From: Alphaproteobacteria bacterium | Lineage (GTDB): Bacteria; Pseudomonadota; Alphaproteobacteria; Micropepsales; Micropepsaceae | Assembly (NCBI GenBank): GCA_019245415.1 | Contig: JAFARO010000006.1 | Location: 1 to 40,063 of the forward strand | Direction: 5' to 3' | Length of the DNA: 40,063 bases | In this document: one piece after another, positions 10,306 through 18,121 of the stretch | Layout of the letters: each line of letters starts with the position of its first letter | Numbering within the stretch: position 1 is the first letter of the stretch | Position numbers and translations under genes: made by a program | Notes under the pieces: model-generated | What the model was told of the DNA's origin: nothing | Databases searched by the model: none | Seen by the model: only the letters and a program-made list of their open reading frames with translations

Positions 10306-11229
10306 TCAAGCTCCGACTTCGGCGCGAAGGCGTTCTGCCGCGCGCAGCCGCGCCGAGCGCGCACGCGGATTGCGTTCGATTTCGAGCGCGGACGGCGTTC
10401 GCGGCCGCGCGGCGATCAGCCGGTAGGGCGCCGAGGCCCGCGAGCGCGCTTGCGGCGCATGGCGGGACGGCCGCGCCGCCGCTGCGCTGCGCCCGACCAG
10501 GAAGCGCTTGACGATGCGATCCTCCAGCGAATGGAAGGAGACGACGACGAGCCGGCCGTGGTGCGCGAGGGTGCGCGTCGCCGCTTCGAGGCCGCGCTCG
10601 AGTTCGCCCAGCTCGTCATTCACGTGGATCCGCAGCGCCTGGAAGGTGCGGGTCGCCGGGTGGACGGCGAAGCGCCTGGCGGCGGGACCCAGCGCCCGCT
10701 CCACGATGGCCGCCAGTTCCGCCGTTCGCGTCACCGGCCGCGCGGCGACGATCGCGCGCGCGATGCTGCGCGCCTTGCGCTCCTCGCCGTAGCGATAGAG
10801 CACATCGGCGATCGCGGTTTCCTCGGCGCGGTTGACGAAGTCGCCGGCGCTCTCGCCGTCGATGCCCATGCGCATGTCGAGCGGGCCGTCGGCGCGGAAT
10901 GAAAACCCGCGCTCGGCCTCGTCGAATTGGAAGGACGAGACGCCGAGGTCGAGCACGACGCCGTCGACGGGCTCGTCGACGATGCTGTCCATCGCGGAGA
11001 AACGGCCGAGGATCAGCGTTAGCCGTCCGGCGAAGCGTTCCTTGAGCGCCGCCCCGCGCGCGATTGCATCCGGATCGCGATCGATGGCGAAGACCTGACA
11101 GCGCGCGGCTTCGAGAATGGCTTTCGCATAGCCGCCGCCGCCGAAGGTGCCGTCGACGTAGCGGCCGCCGTCGCGCGGCGCGAGCGCCTCGAGCACCTCG
11201 GTGAGCATCACCGGCACGTGAGCGCTCAT
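10306..11229 (-). CDS. rsmH: 16S rRNA (cytosine-1402-N4)-methyltransferase (RsmH/MraW)
   Basis: RsmH methylates N4 of C1402 in the 16S rRNA P-site using S-adenosylmethionine. The 307-residue product carries the SAM-binding loop [11 protein letters not shown] (about 26-36), the segment [19 protein letters not shown] typical of the family, and the C-terminal [11 protein letters not shown] motif. The ATG at 11229 overlaps the mraZ stop as ATGA. It is the second gene of the dcw operon, as in most bacteria. Confidence 0.97.
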   Translation of the reverse strand: MSAHVPVMLTEVLEALAPRDGGRYVDGTFGGGGYAKAILEAARCQVFAIDRDPDAIARGAALKERFAGRLTLILGRFSAMDSIVDEPVDGVVLDLGVSSFQFDEAERGFSFRADGPLDMRMGIDGESAGDFVNRAEETAIADVLYRYGEERKARSIARAIVAARPVTRTAELAAIVERALGPAARRFAVHPATRTFQALRIHVNDELGELERGLEAATRTLAHHGRLVVVSFHSLEDRIVKRFLVGRSAAAARPSRHAPQARSRASAPYRLIAARPRTPSALEIERNPRARSARLRAAERLRAEVGA

Positions 11230-11675
11230 AGGAAACCCGCGTTGCGCGCCGCGAGCGCGCGTCTGAGCCGTTCGGCTTGCACGGGCGCAAAACGTTCGCT
11301 GTCCCAAATCTGGAACTTGCGGCCCATGCCCACGAAGGTGACGCGATCTTTCAGTCCGGCATGGGCGATCATCTCGTCCGGCAGGCGCACGCGGCCGTTC
11401 TCGTCGCGCGGCAGAAGCTGCGACATCGACAGCACCGCGAAGACCTTGTCGTCGACCGCGGGCGAGAAGAACGGATCGGCTTCGGCCTGACGGCGATGGA
11501 AATCCTGCAGCACCTCGTCGCCGAATCCTTCGAGCGCGGGTTCGGCAAACGACGGGCAGACATAGAGGCCGGCGGTGTCCTGCGCCGTCAACACATCGCG
11601 AAACGGCGCGGGAATGCACACCCGGCCCTTGGCATCGAGTGTTCCCGTCATCGTCGAGATGAACGGCGCGGCCAT
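11226..11675 (-). CDS. mraZ: Transcriptional regulator / division protein MraZ
   Basis: MraZ is an AbrB-like double-swapped-hairpin DNA-binding protein that represses its own dcw promoter. The 149-residue product has two MraZ repeats: the first begins [16 protein letters not shown] (about 11-26), the second holds the segment [13 protein letters not shown], both including the characteristic D/E-x-x-GR-[VI] core. It opens the dcw operon. Its own operator and promoter are recognisable 80-130 bases upstream (see separate entries). Start ATG at 11675-11673 follows a G-rich stretch that can serve as ribosome-binding site. Confidence 0.96.
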   Translation of the reverse strand: MAAPFISTMTGTLDAKGRVCIPAPFRDVLTAQDTAGLYVCPSFAEPALEGFGDEVLQDFHRRQAEADPFFSPAVDDKVFAVLSMSQLLPRDENGRVRLPDEMIAHAGLKDRVTFVGMGRKFQIWDSERFAPVQAERLRRALAARNAGFL

Positions 11676-11756
11676 TTTGAGAATCCCGCCCCTTTTTGCG
11701 TCCCCGCCACCGCGGGACCCGCTGGACCGCCAGGGGTTCGAACCCGTTTTCGGGGC

Positions 11757-11783
11757 TATGGGATGCTATGGGACAGTATGGGA
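11757..11783. promoter_or_regulatory. MraZ operator: three TATGGGA boxes at 10-bp period
   Basis: The heptamer TATGGGA occurs three times, starting at 11757, 11767 and 11777, exactly one helical turn apart (read on the plus strand). Direct repeats of TGGGN separated by 5-nt spacers are the known MraZ binding pattern in enterobacteria. The array covers the -10 region and probable transcription start of the mraZ promoter on the minus strand, which fits autorepression by blocking RNA polymerase. The repeats are seen directly; binding by this MraZ is inferred. Confidence 0.88.
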
Positions 11784-11803
11784 TAAACCTGACTGCGCGT
11801 CAA
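11775..11803 (-). promoter_or_regulatory. Sigma-70-type promoter of the mraZ / dcw operon
   Basis: On the minus strand TTGACG (11803-11798; five of six matches to TTGACA) is followed after 17 bases by CATACT (11780-11775; four of six matches to TATAAT). Initiation would fall near 11768, leaving a leader of about 90 bases before the mraZ ATG. The -10 box lies inside the MraZ repeat array. The prediction rests on spacing, hexamer match and operator overlap. Confidence 0.7.
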
Positions 11804-11963
11804 TCGAAAAAGCCAAGCGAAATGAGCGGCTTGCGATCTACATCTTGAAGGGTGGAGTCTAGGCATGGTGAAAGTTGGAACAAACAGAATACAGGGAAAC
11901 ATTGGAGAAATGGAGGTAAAGAAAGGCTTAATCGAGAAAGGACGATTGTTCTACTTATGTTCT
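11804..11963. other. Intergenic stretch between the mraZ promoter and rnpB
   Basis: About 160 bases lie between the dcw promoter and the rnpB 3' hairpin. The segment is clearly more A/T-rich than its surroundings (for example AAACAGAATACAGGG around 11881-11895). I find no convincing open frame, RNA fold or terminator in it. Reading frames that cross it are short and run into rnpB or mraZ in the wrong orientation. Confidence 0.5.
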
Positions 11964-11989
11964 TGACACTATACGCTGCAAAAGTGTCA
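11964..11989. repeat. Inverted repeat at the 3' end of rnpB
   Basis: TGACACT (11964-11970) and AGTGTCA (11983-11989) form a perfect 7-bp inverted repeat with a 12-base loop. It overlaps the last bases of the RNase P P1 helix. In the rnpB transcript it could form a hairpin after the mature end, either a processing signal or a terminator. There is no U-run after it (the sequence continues AGAACATAAG), so it is not a standard intrinsic terminator. Confidence 0.5.
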
Positions 11990-12370
11990 GACGGCCTGTA
12001 AGCCGGGTTCTGTGCCCGCCTTGCGGCGCGCGATGGCCATTCCTCTAGGACGTCCGTCACCGGACGCCTCACGCGACCGACCCGGACGGCGATCCGAAAG
12101 ACAGATCCTGTGCCGTCCCTATTTGGTCTTGCTCCCGGTGGGGCTTGCCTTGCCGGTCCCGTTGCCGGGGCCGCGGTGCGCTCTTACCGCACCATTTCAA
12201 CCTTGCCGCGGCCGATCTCCGCAAAGAGAGCGGCCGGTAGGCGGTATCATTTCTGTGGCGCTGTCCCTGGGGTCGCCCCCGGCGGATGTTATCCGTCACC
12301 GTGTCCTTCGTGGAGCCCGGACTTTCCTCGACGCCCGCGAGGAGCGCCGCGGCCATCCGGCCGTCTGACG
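11985..12370 (-). ncRNA. rnpB: RNase P RNA, bacterial type A
   Basis: This is the catalytic RNA of ribonuclease P, which trims the 5' leader of tRNA precursors. On the minus strand it contains the universally conserved GAGGAAAGTCCGGGCTCC (12329-12312), the later core AGACCAAATAGGG and, near the 3' end, ACAGAACCCGGCTTACAG. Its ends pair as helix P1: GTCAGACGGCC at 12369-12359 with GGCCGTCTGAC at 11996-11986, giving a length of about 385 nt. The ends are set from P1 and the promoter position and may be off by a few bases. Any plus-strand reading frame across it is a shadow. Confidence 0.97.
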
Positions 12371-12376
12371 CGCTCT

Positions 12377-12405
12377 GCTATAAACATGTGCCGGCGGCAT
12401 TCCAA
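12377..12405 (-). promoter_or_regulatory. Promoter of rnpB
   Basis: Minus-strand TTGGAA (12405-12400) and TATAGC (12382-12377) are separated by 17 bases. Initiation about seven bases downstream, near 12370, coincides with the first base of the P1 helix of RNase P RNA. That agreement between predicted start and RNA end is the main support. Confidence 0.65.
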
Positions 12406-12496
12406 CCGCGCCTGTCGGATTAAGCATCCGCGCAGGGGCGGTTTGATGAGCCGTCTCGCGACGCATAGCATGGCATCCGCGTCCGGGGGGCGCGTC

Positions 12497-13036
12497 ATGA
12501 CTCGCACCGCAAGCTGGCTGGCCTGTCTGGCACTGTCCTGCGCCATCGCGCGTGCAGCGGATGCGCCAATCGTGCAGGATCAGTCCCATTTCGAGCAGGC
12601 GGTGCGCAGTAACTCGCCCGCGCCCTACTATGTCCTCGCCACCATCGTCGACGACGTGAAGCAGACGCGCTGGACCGGCTGCACCACGGCCACCTTGCTG
12701 GAGGGCGCTGTCCATTTCGAGCACGCGCTGGACTACGACGCCGCGGGCAACGAACAAGTGCGCGAGATCCTGCTCTCCGCCACGGATCATGCCTATCATT
12801 TTTCCAATCCCAGGGCGCTCGCCAATTTGCGCGTGGATGCCTATGGGTCCGACGATCTGCAGCGCGCCCGCGCCTATTTGCGCGCTCACGGCACCGCGTT
12901 TCTTCTGTCCACCGATTGGGCCAAGATCGAGGACGCCAACAAGCTCAACCGCGTCGCGCTCGCCTGTGCCATCATCGAGCATGGACTGGCAGCGCGCATG
13001 TCGGAGGGAACGGCGGAGACCTTCGCGGAGCCTTAG
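12497..13036 (+). CDS. Exported protein of unknown function
   Basis: I do not recognise the family. The 179-residue product starts with a clear signal peptide (MTRTASW, then a hydrophobic stretch ending IARA-AD near residue 20), so it should be periplasmic or secreted. The mature part is mixed alpha/beta with two cysteines (one in GCTTATLLEG, one in LACAII) and the segment DHAYHFSNPRALANL. The start ATG 12497 follows a GGGGGG run at 12485-12490; an in-frame ATG at 12446 would add 17 residues before the signal peptide. The frame continues upstream through rnpB, which is a shadow. Its TAG stop shares two bases with the TAA stop of the convergent racemase gene. Confidence 0.75.
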   Translation: MTRTASWLACLALSCAIARAADAPIVQDQSHFEQAVRSNSPAPYYVLATIVDDVKQTRWTGCTTATLLEGAVHFEHALDYDAAGNEQVREILLSATDHAYHFSNPRALANLRVDAYGSDDLQRARAYLRAHGTAFLLSTDWAKIEDANKLNRVALACAIIEHGLAARMSEGTAETFAEP

Positions 13037-13731
13037 GCTTCCAGCGCCATGTCGACGGCCGCCAGCGCATGCAGCGCGGTGGTGTCGAAGGTCGGAAGAT
13101 CGCAATCCTCAGGCTGGATGAGCAGCGGGATCTCGGTGCAGCCCAGAACGATGCCTTGCGCGCCGCGCGCTTTCAGCCTTTCGAAGATCGCGCGATGGGT
13201 TTGCCGCGCACCGTCGAGAAACCGACCGCGGCATAATTCTTCGATGATGATGCGATGGAGCTCGGCGCGGTCTTCCGCGTCCGGCACGACGACATCGACG
13301 TCGAACCTGTCTTTCAGCCGTGCGATCACGATGCCGCCCTTTTCCATCGTGTAACGCGAGCCGACGAGGCCCACGCGGTTGAGCCCCTGGGTTCGAATGG
13401 CGCGCCCAAGCGGATCGGCGATGTGCAGGAGCGGCCGTTCCGCAGCCCGCTCCACCGCCTCCGACATCAGATGCATCGTGTTGCAGCAGATCATCAGGAA
13501 ATCCGCGCCGGCGCTCGCCAGACCGCGACCCGCATCTTCCAGAAGCGTGCTCGCCGCGTCCCAGCGTCCGGCGTCCTGAAGCGTTTCGACTTCGCCGAAA
13601 TCGAAGGAGTGGATCAAGAGCTTCGCCGAACGAACGCCGCCCAGCCTCTGCTGCACGGCACGGTTCACCAAGCGGTAATAGACCGCGCTCGATTCCCAAC
13701 TCATCCCGCCGAGCATGCCGATCGTCTTCAT
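13033..13731 (-). CDS. Aspartate/glutamate racemase family protein
   Basis: The 232-residue product belongs to the Asp/Glu racemase superfamily, cofactor-independent enzymes that use two cysteines to invert an amino acid alpha-carbon. It begins IGMLGGMSWES, the form seen in YgeA-type broad-specificity amino-acid racemases. The first catalytic cysteine lies in CCNTMH (about 83), the second in GCTEIPLL (about 198), so both acid/base residues are present. The substrate cannot be told from sequence; aspartate, glutamate or other residues are possible. It is the third gene of a cyclophilin-amidase-racemase operon, starting nine bases after the amidase stop. Confidence 0.9.
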   Translation of the reverse strand: MKTIGMLGGMSWESSAVYYRLVNRAVQQRLGGVRSAKLLIHSFDFGEVETLQDAGRWDAASTLLEDAGRGLASAGADFLMICCNTMHLMSEAVERAAERPLLHIADPLGRAIRTQGLNRVGLVGSRYTMEKGGIVIARLKDRFDVDVVVPDAEDRAELHRIIIEELCRGRFLDGARQTHRAIFERLKARGAQGIVLGCTEIPLLIQPEDCDLPTFDTTALHALAAVDMALEA

Positions 13732-13740
13732 GGCCGCTCT

Positions 13741-14421
13741 CTACAGGTCGAGCAGCGCTCCCAGCAACCGCGCACATTCGCCATCTGCAATGCCGTCGAT
13801 GCATGACGGGCGAAAATGGCGCTGGAACGCCTTGATCGTGTCGCCGAGCGGCCAATCGACCGACGGCGGAACGCCATAACCGTAGCGCGCCAGTGACGCC
13901 GCGACGTCGATCATGCCCTCCGCGTCGTCGCGCGGCTGGGGCCAAACCCCGATCCCTTCCATCGCAAGGCGGCGCCAGGGAAACAACTCGCCGGGATCGG
14001 TCTTGCGCGGCGGCGCCACGTCCGAATGCCCGACGATGCGGCGCGGTGCGATCGGATGGCGCGCCACGATCTCGCAGCACAGCGCGATCAGCGCGCCAAT
14101 CTGATCTTCCGCAAATGCAACATAGCCGAATTCGTGTCCTGGATTGACCAGCTCGATGCCGATCGAGCGCGCATTGACGTCGCGCGCGCCGGCCCACCAC
14201 GAAACTCCCGCATGCCAGGCGCGCCGCTCTTCAGGGACATGCGCATAGGTCGTGCCGTCACGGTCGATGGTGTAGTGCGCGCTGACCTTGGCGGCGGGAT
14301 CGCAGAGCCGTTCCAGCGCCGCTTCCGCCGTGCGCATGCCGGTGTAGTGCAAGACCAGCATATCGACCGCCGCATCGCCGCGGGCATCGTGGTTGGGAGA
14401 GGGCCGCGCGACGATTCTCAC
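13741..14421 (-). CDS. N-acetylmuramoyl-L-alanine amidase, AmiD/AmpD-like
   Basis: This zinc amidase should cleave the bond between MurNAc (or anhydroMurNAc) and the stem peptide. The Amidase_2 domain fills about residues 15-150 with zinc ligands in VLHYTG (H25), GHSDVAP (H132) and KTDPG (D142), and the catalytic glutamate in GIELVNPG (E90). A C-terminal peptidoglycan-binding domain follows (about 165-222, with IKAFQRHFRP). No signal peptide is visible from the GTG start at 14421, which overlaps the preceding cyclophilin stop as GTGA. Cytosolic recycling (AmpD-like) is therefore as likely as an envelope role. Length 226 residues. Confidence 0.92.
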   Translation of the reverse strand: MRIVARPSPNHDARGDAAVDMLVLHYTGMRTAEAALERLCDPAAKVSAHYTIDRDGTTYAHVPEERRAWHAGVSWWAGARDVNARSIGIELVNPGHEFGYVAFAEDQIGALIALCCEIVARHPIAPRRIVGHSDVAPPRKTDPGELFPWRRLAMEGIGVWPQPRDDAEGMIDVAASLARYGYGVPPSVDWPLGDTIKAFQRHFRPSCIDGIADGECARLLGALLDL

Positions 14422-15302
14422 GGCGCCGCAGCTTTGCGCGACGGCACCGGCGCCAGGCAGATGTCGAGAATCGCCGGTGGCTGCCGGAGATAGAAGCCCG
14501 GCGCCGGGTTCTTCTTGTTGGCCTTCCAGGCGGCGAAGGATTTCGTGTCCGTGCGCATGACTTCGTAAGCGGGCCGCTCCGAGGGTGCGATGTCGGCCGC
14601 GATCCGCATACGGACGATCTTGTCCTGCTTGGCCGGGTCGGCGATGACGCCGTTGTCGACAGCGGGGTCGCCGCGCTCGAGCTTTTGCAGATACTGCATG
14701 CCGTCGATGACGCGGCCGAAGGCGCTGAGATTGCGGTCGAGCCGGCGCGGCGCTTCGCCGATGACGACATAGAATTCGGTGGTGGCGGTGTCCGGCGCAT
14801 TGTCGCGGGCGAAGGCAAAGGTGCCGGGGCAGTGGATCAGCCACTCCGTCTTGCTCTTGCGATCTCGCCCCACCGGGAAGCCATCGACATGGCCGGTCCG
14901 CCTGGCGAACAGGTCGGGCGAGCCGAGGGCGGTAAATCCCTTGCTGGTGGGATGCTCGAACTCGCGCGTCAGCGGCGGCCATTGCTCGGACTTGGCCGCG
15001 TCCTTGGGTTTGGCGGCGGTCGAGGCGGTATCCTCGCCGGCGCCGCCTTGCGCCACGAAGCCCTCGATCACGCGGTAGAAACTCAGCCCGTCGTAGAAAT
15101 GCGCGCGGATCAGCGCCTTCAGCCGCTCGACATGCTTGGGCGCAAAGGCGGGCGCCAGTTCCACGGCCGTCGTGCCGTACTTGGTTTCGATCAGCACCAG
15201 GTTTTCCGGATCGACCTTGCGCCATTGCGCGGCATCGTCTGCGGCTTGGGCGCAGCAGATCCAGGAAATCGCCATCACTGCGGCAAAGGGCACCCGCTTC
15301 AT
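14418..15302 (-). CDS. Periplasmic cyclophilin-type peptidyl-prolyl cis-trans isomerase
   Basis: The 294-residue product carries a signal peptide (MKRVPFAAVM...AQA-AD, cleavage near residue 21) and a cyclophilin domain (about 37-215). The markers are FYDGLSFYRVIEGFVAQGG and the later segments GTFAFARDNAPDTATTEFYV and SAFGRVIDG. The first arginine of the active-site set is kept in FYRVI. An approximately 80-residue C-terminal extension ending in a basic, alanine-rich tail has no family I recognise. The start at 15302 is supported by GGGAGG six bases upstream. It leads an operon with the amidase and racemase and diverges from the MFS gene across 59 bases. Confidence 0.92.
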   Translation of the reverse strand: MKRVPFAAVMAISWICCAQAADDAAQWRKVDPENLVLIETKYGTTAVELAPAFAPKHVERLKALIRAHFYDGLSFYRVIEGFVAQGGAGEDTASTAAKPKDAAKSEQWPPLTREFEHPTSKGFTALGSPDLFARRTGHVDGFPVGRDRKSKTEWLIHCPGTFAFARDNAPDTATTEFYVVIGEAPRRLDRNLSAFGRVIDGMQYLQKLERGDPAVDNGVIADPAKQDKIVRMRIAADIAPSERPAYEVMRTDTKSFAAWKANKKNPAPGFYLRQPPAILDICLAPVPSRKAAAP

Positions 15303-15361
15303 CGCTTCCCTCCCGTGGACCGACACGGCATTGTCACCGGTTCCCGGCTCCAGTTCAAACC

Positions 15362-16555
15362 ATGGACACCCGCACGATTTCGCCCGACGCGACCCAGACG
15401 GCCGCGCTTCCCACCCTGCTCGCCGTGATGTTCGTCAACATGGTGGGCTTCGGGATCGTCGTGCCGCTGCTGCCGTTCTACGCCAAGTCGTTCTCGGCGC
15501 CGGCCTGGCAGATGGCGCTGATCTTCTCGGCCTACGCGGCCGGGGCCTTTTTCGGCGAGCCGTTCTGGGGGCGGATGTCCGACCGGCTCGGCCGCAAGCC
15601 CATCCTGATCAGCACGGTGTGCGGCAATTGCCTGTGCTATTTCGCGCTCGCCTTCGCACCGGATATCTGGAGCGCCTTCATCGTGCGTTTCCTGGGCGGC
15701 ATGGCGAGCGGCAATGGCTCGGTGATCCAGGGCTACATCGCCGATGTGACGCCTGCGGGGAACCGCACCGGGCGCATGTCCATGCTCGGCGCCGCCTACA
15801 ATCTGGGATTCATCGTCGGCCCGGCGCTTGGCGGCCTGCTGGCGCACCCCTCCGCGGGCCACGCCGGATTCCGTCTGCCTCTGGTCGTGGCCTCAGGCCT
15901 GGCCGGCCTTTGCGCGGTGGGGATCACGCTGTTTGTGCGCGAGAGCCGCATGCCGCGGCATCATCTGTTCGATTCGCAGCCGAGCCGCTGGGCGGTCGCG
16001 GGGCACGCCGTCACCCATCCGGTGATCGCGCGGCTGATGCTGGTGATGTTTCTCGCGGGCTCCGCCTTCATGGGCATCGAGTTCGTCTTTTCGCTGTGGA
16101 GCGCGGCGCGCTTCGGCTGGACGACGCGCGAGGTCGGTCTCGCATTTGCCGTCACGGGTGTGGTCGCCGTCATCTGTCAGCTTCTCGTCACGGGACGCGT
16201 CTCGCGGCGATTCGGCGAGGCCAATGTGCTTGCGCTGGGCATGGCCCTGACGACGGCGGCGATCTCCCTATTGCCGTTCGCGCATGGCGCGTGGGTCGTC
16301 GCGCTGCTGGCCTTCAGCGCCTTCGGCCAATCGATCGCCGGACCCAACATCTCAGCCTTGATATCGCGCCACGCGGCGGCGGAGCATCAGGGTCAGTATC
16401 TCGGCCTCAACAACGCCGCCGGGGCGCTCGCGCGGCTGACCGGGCCCTTCATGGCGGGGCTTGCCTTCGCCAATGTGGGCGTCAATGCGCCGTTCTTTCT
16501 CGCCGGCCTGCTGGTGGCGCCCGCGATCCTGCTGGCCCGTCAAGCGCGAAGGTGA
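15362..16555 (+). CDS. MFS transporter, drug:H+ antiporter-1 type
   Basis: A 397-residue, twelve-segment major facilitator of the TetA/multidrug type, predicted to export small molecules across the inner membrane with proton exchange. The loop 2-3 motif A is present as GRMSDRLGRKPIL (about 72-84), and motif C-like glycines occur in LGAAYNLGFIVGPALGG in the fifth segment. The substrate cannot be predicted. Its last ten codons before the stop recur almost unchanged at 18122-18153, on the other side of the neighbouring phosphoesterase gene. The stop (16553-16555) is one base from the convergent gene's stop. Confidence 0.93.
   Translation: MDTRTISPDATQTAALPTLLAVMFVNMVGFGIVVPLLPFYAKSFSAPAWQMALIFSAYAAGAFFGEPFWGRMSDRLGRKPILISTVCGNCLCYFALAFAPDIWSAFIVRFLGGMASGNGSVIQGYIADVTPAGNRTGRMSMLGAAYNLGFIVGPALGGLLAHPSAGHAGFRLPLVVASGLAGLCAVGITLFVRESRMPRHHLFDSQPSRWAVAGHAVTHPVIARLMLVMFLAGSAFMGIEFVFSLWSAARFGWTTREVGLAFAVTGVVAVICQLLVTGRVSRRFGEANVLALGMALTTAAISLLPFAHGAWVVALLAFSAFGQSIAGPNISALISRHAAAEHQGQYLGLNNAAGALARLTGPFMAGLAFANVGVNAPFFLAGLLVAPAILLARQARR
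16523..16554 (+). repeat. Direct repeat copy 1 (3' end of the MFS gene)
   Basis: These 32 bases encode the MFS C-terminus AILLARQARR plus the first two bases of the stop codon. They match 18122-18153 at 30 of 32 positions. Both differences fall at third codon positions that do not change the amino acid (Ala GCG/GCA, Arg CGT/CGG). The pair encloses the phosphoesterase gene. Confidence 0.9.
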
Positions 16556-16556
16556 G

Positions 16557-18014
16557 CTACGCGCCCAGCAGCGGCAGGAGCCAGCTCGGCCAGGTCGTGG
16601 AACAGTCCGCGACGGTGCGATCGGCGTTCAAGGTCAAAACGTCGAGATTTGCCTGCGCAATGAGCTGTTTGGCCGTCGGCAGCGCCGGCATCAGCGGCGT
16701 CTGGCTGAAATCGAAGGCATGGACGAGGCTGTAGAGGTCGCGGCGGGCCGGTGCGATGGTGGGCAGGAATACCGGATTGCTCTTGGTCGAGAAGGCGCGC
16801 TCGATGAATTGCAGGATCGAGGTGTGATCGCTCGCCGGCTTGTACACCGTCCCGGCGCGCGCCCAGGGCGACACGATGAACAGCGGCACGCGGAACGCAG
16901 GTCCCACCGCCTGTCCCGCATCCGGAAGCGTTGCGGGCACGTTTTCCAGGATCGTGGGTGCGACATGCTCGAAATAGCCGCCGCCCTCGTCATATGTGAG
17001 AAAGAGCACGCTCGAATCCCAGGCGCTGGATGCCATCATCTCTTCCACGATGCGCGCGGCGAGGAGCTGTCCCATGTCTGGCGGCGCCGGCGGATGCTCA
17101 CTGACCGTCGCTTCGGTGACGATCCACGAGACCGCCGGCAAGGTTCCGGCCGTCAGATCGGCGAAGAACTCGCCAATGTCCGCCGTGGCGCGCGCGAGCT
17201 TTGCGGGATTTTCGAGGATCGAGGGAAAGAAGATCAGCGGATTGAAGGCACCGATCGCCGAGGGCACCGAGCCGTCGGCAACCGAATAGCACTTCCACGG
17301 CAAGCCGGCCGCATCGAGTAGGTCCGCCATGGTGGGCCATGTCAGCGAGGGCGGCGGCGCGGTCAGCGAAGGATTGTTGTAAGGCAGGCTGTCGGTCGTC
17401 GTGGCCGGCGTCAGATAGTCCCAGCCGCTGGTGCCGCTCCACAAATAGAGCCGGTTGGGCAGCGTCGGCCCGATCTGGGCGCAGAAATTGTGGTCCGCGA
17501 TCGCGAACGCCTTGGCCAGCTTGAGATGATAGATGTGCTGCTCGGGCTTGTAGTACTGGATCGCCGTGGTGGCGCCGCCTTCCGCAACGACCCAGCCATC
17601 CATGGCGCCGCCATTCCACTTGGCGTGGCTGCCTTCCCAGCTGTGATCGGGATCGTCGTCGCAGTAATGCGTGAGATGTTCTGGGTGAAAGCCTTTGCCT
17701 GAAGCGTCGTAGTAGGTGAGATCGCGCGGCACGAAGCCTTCGCCGTGATGTTCGCCCTCGCCGAGATGCTTGGCGAAGTACCCGAAATAATGATCGAAGG
17801 AGCGGTTCTCCTGGCAGAGGATGACCACGTGCTTGATCTTATTGGCGGAGGGCCAGTGCGCGCGGTCGGGCTTGCGTTGCGCGCCGAAGAGGAGCGATGG
17901 CCCCAGTGTCATTGCGCCGGCGAACGCCGCCGCCGCAGGAAACAGGCGCCTCCGAGTGAGGACGTGGTGGCGCAAGGCCTCGTTGAGCCTGTGCCAGCCG
18001 GGATGAATGTCCAT
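16557..18014 (-). CDS. Tat-exported phosphoesterase (acid phosphatase / phospholipase C family)
   Basis: The 485-residue product belongs to the AcpA/phospholipase C phosphoesterase family, which hydrolyses phosphate monoesters or phospholipid head groups outside the cytoplasm. Residues 20-45 form a twin-arginine type leader (TRRRLFP then a hydrophobic stretch), suggesting folded export. Family motifs: CQENRSFDHYFG (about 67-78, metal ligands E and N), LWSGTSGW with the likely nucleophilic residue, SDHTSILQFIE, and TYDEGGGYFEH with the D-E metal pair. Start ATG 18014 follows AAGGGGAA. The substrate is not determinable from sequence. The gene is bracketed by direct repeats and converges on the MFS gene with one base between stops. 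Confidence 0.9.
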   Translation of the reverse strand: MDIHPGWHRLNEALRHHVLTRRRLFPAAAAFAGAMTLGPSLLFGAQRKPDRAHWPSANKIKHVVILCQENRSFDHYFGYFAKHLGEGEHHGEGFVPRDLTYYDASGKGFHPEHLTHYCDDDPDHSWEGSHAKWNGGAMDGWVVAEGGATTAIQYYKPEQHIYHLKLAKAFAIADHNFCAQIGPTLPNRLYLWSGTSGWDYLTPATTTDSLPYNNPSLTAPPPSLTWPTMADLLDAAGLPWKCYSVADGSVPSAIGAFNPLIFFPSILENPAKLARATADIGEFFADLTAGTLPAVSWIVTEATVSEHPPAPPDMGQLLAARIVEEMMASSAWDSSVLFLTYDEGGGYFEHVAPTILENVPATLPDAGQAVGPAFRVPLFIVSPWARAGTVYKPASDHTSILQFIERAFSTKSNPVFLPTIAPARRDLYSLVHAFDFSQTPLMPALPTAKQLIAQANLDVLTLNADRTVADCSTTWPSWLLPLLGA

Positions 18015-18121
18015 GAACGGTTCCCCTTGCGTCAGGGCCCAAACGAGCCGTTGGCCGCTCGGTTCCATGAATTTTCGATGACGACGGGACAGTCGTGCCG
18101 ACGCGCCGTTCTTGTCGCGCG

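Noticed and set aside
11963..11991. Perfect TTGACA on the plus strand next to rnpB, as a possible promoter
   Set aside because: No acceptable -10 hexamer lies 16-18 bases downstream; the TGACA is explained by the inverted repeat at the rnpB end.
12110..12496. Open plus-strand frame running through the RNase P RNA gene into the exported protein gene
   Set aside because: It is antisense to conserved rnpB sequence, and the signal peptide only makes sense from ATG 12497 (or 12446). The extension is chance.
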